From: Deltaproteobacteria bacterium
GTDB lineage: Bacteria; JAEEML01
Assembly (NCBI GenBank): GCA_016283195.1
Contig: JAEEML010000135.1
Coordinates: 10,514-74,513, forward strand
Length of the DNA: 64,000 nt
Direction: 5' to 3'
The notes under the pieces: model-generated
What the model was told of the DNA's origin: nothing
Database searches by the model: none
The model's input: the letters and a program-made list of their open reading frames with translations, nothing else
Position numbers and translations under genes: made by a program
Part shown: positions 60,527 through 64,000 of the stretch, piece after piece
How positions within the stretch are numbered: the stretch's first letter is position 1
How the letters are laid out: the number at the start of each line of letters is the position of its first letter

Positions 60527-63500
60527 ATGAAACACCCATTAAAACTTTTAGCCTTCTTAACTGTTATACTGGCTGTCAGTAGCTGCAGCGAAAAAGTCCC
60601 GGTTGTAAACACTCAAAAAGAGAATTATGCCTGCAACTCCACCGATAAGTTCTGTGACCAAGGGCTGGTTTGCGTTGATAATGTTTGCCGCCGGGTCTGC
60701 GTTACTGATGCCCAATGCGATAGCTCGCAACAATGTATTGAGCAAACTTGTCTCCCAGCCACCAACAAAGGCTGTGCTTCGGCAGCCAATTGTATCACCC
60801 CGGGAATATGTGAATTAGCAGTTGATGCCGAATGTGTTGCCGGCAAGTGTGTCTATAAAAAAGCTGATAGCGGCACCGCTTGTGATGATGACAATATTTG
60901 CACCACAAATGATAAATGCGATGACGATGGCCTTTGTGTCGGCTTGGAACTTGACTGCACTACCGATGAAAAAAGAATTTGTGTAGAAAATGATACCATT
61001 TTCCGTACATACAACACTAAGGGCAAATGCGATAAAGATGCCGGTGGTTGTGTTTACGATTATACCGATTTATCTTGCGATAGTTGCACCATTAATTGTC
61101 TCAGCTTTTGTGAAAATGTCACCTGTAAGGATACCACAGGGCAGTGTGTAAATTATATTTGCGACCCAAAATCAACCGATGATCCGCCTTGTTCACCAAC
61201 CAATAAAGCTGTTGGGACAACTTGCCAATTATCTGATAATAGCCTAGGTTATTGTGACAATGGTGTTTGTTATGAATGTGTAGCGGATAAGGATTGCCAA
61301 AACTATCCGACTTGGCACGAATGTTTTGAGGCAATATGCCAAAACCACAAGTGTGTTTATAATCCAGCGGTAAATCCAGAAGCCTGCGGCAATCGTTGTG
61401 TGGATGGCAAAATTTATAATTACGGCAATTGTATTAATGACGGTAAGGCATGTGATGCCGATATCACAAAAGATTGCCATGGACTTGCATGTAATGCCGC
61501 TGGTAATGACTGTCTTGAAAGTTGTCAAACAAACGATGATTGCCTGACTGATTTCATATGTGGTAACGGTGCTTGTTATCCAGAAGTTGCCATTGGTGAA
61601 GCCTGTAATCCAGCCGCAAACGGTCACGATTGTATCCAAGGTACTTGTAAAGATGGTATTTGTTGCAGCTCTGAATGCACTGGCACTTGCCAGGCTTGTA
61701 ATTTACCGGGCTCTTTGGGCACTTGCACCAATGTTCCGGAAAACCAGCAAGATAATGATACATGCAGCGGGAAAAAAGCCTGTGATGGCAATGGCAATTG
61801 TGTAAAATCTCTAGGGGAAAATTGCGGCTCACATAGTGAATGCGCTTCAGGCGCCTGTGTTGATGGCGTTTGCTGTGGCAGTTCTGAATGCGGTCGTTGT
61901 CAATCATGTGCTGTTGCCGGTCATGAGGGCTCCTGCTACGCAGTGGCAGCCGGAGCAGTAGATGATTCTTGCGGCTTTGGCCAAGTTTGCTCGGCCACAA
62001 GACGCTGCGTTTATCCCAATGGCGCCATCGGCTCTAAATGCCAAAACGACACTGATTGCCTATCTAACCATTGTGACAAGCGAACCGGTATCTGCTGCGC
62101 AAGTGGCGATTGCTGCATAAGCGACAATACCCAATGTCCAGCGCATATGTCTTGTAATGCCACAACTCACACCTGCCGGACTTCCACCACTGGCGATATA
62201 TGTGAAAACAACGACCGCTGCAATACATCATCCTATCCCGGCGATCACTGTGTTATCACCAGTGGCCACCGGGGTATTTGTTCTAATGGAAACACCGGCG
62301 ACCCTTGCGTCACCGATAAAGATTGCGATTCCGGTTATCATTGCAGTACTTTGACCAATACTTGCTTTAAAGGCAATATCGGATCGGTGGGCTGCCTCCT
62401 TGATTCAGATTGTGATAAGGGGCACCACTGCCGTGCTTCAACTCAGACCTGCGTGCATGGGCAGACATATAAGGATGATGATGGGCCGCGGGTTCCTGAC
62501 TATTCATATTGTGATGATCATGATGACTGCGATTCCAGAAGTTGCATAAACAGTATATGCACAAAAACCAAAGTAGGTTCTCATTGTACATTTGACAGCG
62601 ATTGCGGTTCTGGCAGATATTGCCGTTTTTCAACCAGAACTTGTGTTTCTGGTGAAGCAAGTGACTCATGCGATGATGATGGCGATTGTTCTCCCAGCTC
62701 TTATAAAAATAATGCTGTTCACAGTGGCATTCATTGTCGCCAATCAACAAACAAATGCGTTTCTGGTAGTCCTGGAGATTCTTCTTATAATCTTGGAGAT
62801 TCTTGTGATGATGATTGTGACTGCGATGATTATCATAGATGTATAAATGGCCACTGCCGTGAAGACGAACAAGACTTTACAAAAGACTGTTCCACAATTA
62901 CTCCCAAATTAAAAAATGGTTATGCCGGCTGTAACAAAAATGCTGATTGCGAATCCAACCATTGTGATACCAGTAACGGCGTCTGCTGCGCCTCTGGCAA
63001 TTGCTGTGTTGATGATAGCAATCAATGTCCTGATCACATGGCCTGCGATACAGCAAAACATATGTGCCGCGAAGCGGTAACAGGCGACAGATGCCGCACT
63101 AATGCCGACTGTTTATCAGGCGACCATTGCTATATGGTAGAAGGGCAAATTGGTAAATGTGTTTCCGGCAATAATGGTTCAGAGTGCCACACTGCTGCCG
63201 ATTGCGATAGTGGCTATCAATGTAATTCTGTCACCAAGAAATGTTTTGCTGGCAATAATGGGAGCGTCGGTTGTTATCAAAACGCCGACTGCGACGGCGG
63301 CCTCCATTGTCGCATATCCACTCATACTTGTTATAGCGGCGATGATACTCCCTGTGACAGCAATGATGAATGTGACGATGGCTATTATTGTAAAGATCAT
63401 ATATGTGATTCCTCCCCACTAGGTATCCCTTGCCAATATGATCGCGATTGTTCCGGTGATTACTGCCAGGCTTCTACTGGTATTTGCGTTGAAGGCTATA

Positions 63501-63793
63501 TTGGCTATCCTTGTGATGATGATGGTGATTGTGGCCTCGGTATGCACTGTCGCCAATCTACCAATACCTGTGAAAGCGGTGGCATAGGCGACCCTTGTGA
63601 TAACGACGAAGACTGCGATGACGGAACTTCCGCTTGGGGTCACCACTGCCGGGTCGATACCAATACCTGTGTCAGCGGCAATCCCGGTAGTACCGATGGC
63701 TGTTTTGATAATTGCGATTGCGATGATCTGCATATTTGCGTTAACCGCATCTGCAGCGAGGATGAAGATCCCAATAAAGTTTGTCCACGTTAA
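60527..63793 (+). CDS. Very large Cys-rich repeat lipoprotein
   Basis: 1088 residues from the ATG at 60527 (GGAGGA upstream); the TTG at 60455 is rejected because it overlaps a promoter-like element. Signal peptide with lipobox AVSSC. The mature protein is almost entirely short disulphide-type repeats, of Cys-x(n)-D/N-x-D-C..G..C pattern. One region (about 380-470) holds a unit familiar in Myxococcota secreted proteins, ASGACVDGVCCGSSECG then CQSCAVAGHEGSC. A block around residues 505-660 is repeated at about 800-945, indicating internal duplication. Function unknown; a surface or extracellular role is likely. Confidence 0.8.
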   Translation: MKHPLKLLAFLTVILAVSSCSEKVPVVNTQKENYACNSTDKFCDQGLVCVDNVCRRVCVTDAQCDSSQQCIEQTCLPATNKGCASAANCITPGICELAVDAECVAGKCVYKKADSGTACDDDNICTTNDKCDDDGLCVGLELDCTTDEKRICVENDTIFRTYNTKGKCDKDAGGCVYDYTDLSCDSCTINCLSFCENVTCKDTTGQCVNYICDPKSTDDPPCSPTNKAVGTTCQLSDNSLGYCDNGVCYECVADKDCQNYPTWHECFEAICQNHKCVYNPAVNPEACGNRCVDGKIYNYGNCINDGKACDADITKDCHGLACNAAGNDCLESCQTNDDCLTDFICGNGACYPEVAIGEACNPAANGHDCIQGTCKDGICCSSECTGTCQACNLPGSLGTCTNVPENQQDNDTCSGKKACDGNGNCVKSLGENCGSHSECASGACVDGVCCGSSECGRCQSCAVAGHEGSCYAVAAGAVDDSCGFGQVCSATRRCVYPNGAIGSKCQNDTDCLSNHCDKRTGICCASGDCCISDNTQCPAHMSCNATTHTCRTSTTGDICENNDRCNTSSYPGDHCVITSGHRGICSNGNTGDPCVTDKDCDSGYHCSTLTNTCFKGNIGSVGCLLDSDCDKGHHCRASTQTCVHGQTYKDDDGPRVPDYSYCDDHDDCDSRSCINSICTKTKVGSHCTFDSDCGSGRYCRFSTRTCVSGEASDSCDDDGDCSPSSYKNNAVHSGIHCRQSTNKCVSGSPGDSSYNLGDSCDDDCDCDDYHRCINGHCREDEQDFTKDCSTITPKLKNGYAGCNKNADCESNHCDTSNGVCCASGNCCVDDSNQCPDHMACDTAKHMCREAVTGDRCRTNADCLSGDHCYMVEGQIGKCVSGNNGSECHTAADCDSGYQCNSVTKKCFAGNNGSVGCYQNADCDGGLHCRISTHTCYSGDDTPCDSNDECDDGYYCKDHICDSSPLGIPCQYDRDCSGDYCQASTGICVEGYIGYPCDDDGDCGLGMHCRQSTNTCESGGIGDPCDNDEDCDDGTSAWGHHCRVDTNTCVSGNPGSTDGCFDNCDCDDLHICVNRICSEDEDPNKVCPR

Positions 63794-63816
63794 GTGCTTC
63801 TCCAGCAATTATCTGC

Positions 63817-63843
63817 GCCGAATGGGGCTATTACTGTATATAA
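63817..63843 (+). repeat. Short orphan remnant of a protease-type Cys module
   Basis: Bases 63817-63836 are identical, over 20 bases, to 60354-60373 at the end of the second S1 protease gene, and the frame reads AEWGYYCI then stop. It lies outside any complete gene, 24 bases after the large Cys-rich gene stop. The rest of the module is not present. Confidence 0.65.
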
Positions 63844-63924
63844 TCAGCACCTAAACCCTGCCTGATAAACTTTTTCTTAAAAATATCTTGCCACTTGCCT
63901 ATTTAGGCACTTAAAAACAGTTGG

Positions 63925-63940
63925 CTCCGACTTAGCGGAG
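63925..63940 (+). promoter_or_regulatory. Leader hairpin before the last partial gene
   Basis: CTCCG (63925-63929) and CGGAG (63936-63940) flank a 6-base loop, 12 bases before the GAGGGAGG ribosome site. No T tract follows, so it is not a terminator. Confidence 0.35.
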
Positions 63941-63965
63941 TTGCTACTAAAGAGGGAGGCGCACT

Positions 63966-64000
63966 TTGGCACGCAAAGTAAAATTAAAAGAAAAAACATC
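63966..64000 (+). CDS. Start of a gene cut by the window end
   Basis: A TTG start at 63966 with GGGAGG at good spacing begins MARKVKLKEKTS (the first residue is Met at initiation). Only 11 full codons are visible, all basic and polar. The product cannot be named. The 5' leader upstream holds a small hairpin. Confidence 0.4.
   Translation, partial: MARKVKLKEKT

Noticed and set aside
60527-63793. Repetitive DNA resembling a CRISPR array
   Set aside because: The periodicity follows the Cys/Asp/Gly codons of a long open frame; repeats are not identical and have no uniform spacers.
1-64000. tRNA, rRNA or CRISPR genes
   Set aside because: No cloverleaf-like or ribosomal RNA sequence, and no regular repeat-spacer array, was seen on reading both strands; a covariance-model scan would be decisive.

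Overview
The window reads as chromosomal DNA of a Gram-negative, deltaproteobacterial-type organism, most plausibly a Myxococcota or Bradymonadia-like lineage. The pointers are a MYXO-CTERM-like tail on a secreted subtilase, MopE-type acidic Cys/Asp motifs, many Cys-rich lipoproteins, sigma54-dependent NtrC-type regulators, an alpha/delta-type SspB adaptor and a Tad-type pilus cluster. The taxonomic call is inference from gene content. No rRNA, tRNA, CRISPR, integrase or phage genes were seen.

Layout. 1-2.3 kb: a zinc-ribbon-family membrane protein (cut by the window edge) and a double TPM-domain protein. 2.3-12.8 kb (minus strand): one long co-directional run: SspB-like adaptor, Cys-rich MopE-type lipoprotein, pgsA, tmk, nnrE/D fusion, a LPG-flippase-like membrane protein, a PilS/PilR-like two-component pair and a membrane glycosyltransferase. 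12.8-19.1 kb: secreted subtilase, converging on mutS2, then an unrecognised P-loop protein. 19.2-24.2 kb: rpsU, rpsA, folD and a carboxypeptidase-regulatory-like/PDZ protein, with clear promoters and terminators. 24.2-24.9 kb: a decayed Rpn/PDDEXK nuclease element with a nested palindrome, bracketed by a 73-bp direct repeat. 24.9-34.2 kb: a Tad-type cluster (TadE/TadG-like proteins, small pilin, CpaB, TadB, TadC, FHA protein) without ATPase, secretin or prepilin peptidase. 34.2-37.2 kb: exported HAD-like protein, class 3 lipase, small membrane protein, HNH nuclease. 37.2-40.6 kb: a ZraP/ZraS/ZraR-like metal or envelope stress operon behind a textbook sigma54 promoter. 40.7-48.0 kb (minus strand): small lipoprotein, LTA-synthase-type sulfatase, HflX (apparently using an ATT start), FecR-domain protein, outer-membrane barrel protein, Cys-rich lipoprotein. 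48.2-56.3 kb: mreB, trigger factor with a His-rich tail, a fusion of a cation diffusion facilitator with an SPFH/HflK-like domain, pgi, pncB, pncA. 56.5-64 kb: exported Cys-rich lipoproteins, including two paralogous S1 (chymotrypsin-fold) protease lipoproteins and a 1088-residue Cys-rich lipoprotein with a large internal duplication.

How the parts fit. Core housekeeping (translation, folate, NAD salvage and repair, phospholipid, dTTP, cell shape) is interleaved with an expanded cell-surface programme: secreted proteases, disulphide-rich lipoproteins and pilus parts. Metal handling recurs (ZraP-like protein, His-tailed trigger factor, CDF-SPFH fusion, MopE motifs). The most unusual items are the CDF-SPFH fusion, the HflX gene with no ordinary start codon, the sigma54-driven ZraPSR-like operon, the altered S1 pocket shared by both secreted proteases, and the degenerate palindrome/nuclease element next to the Tad genes.
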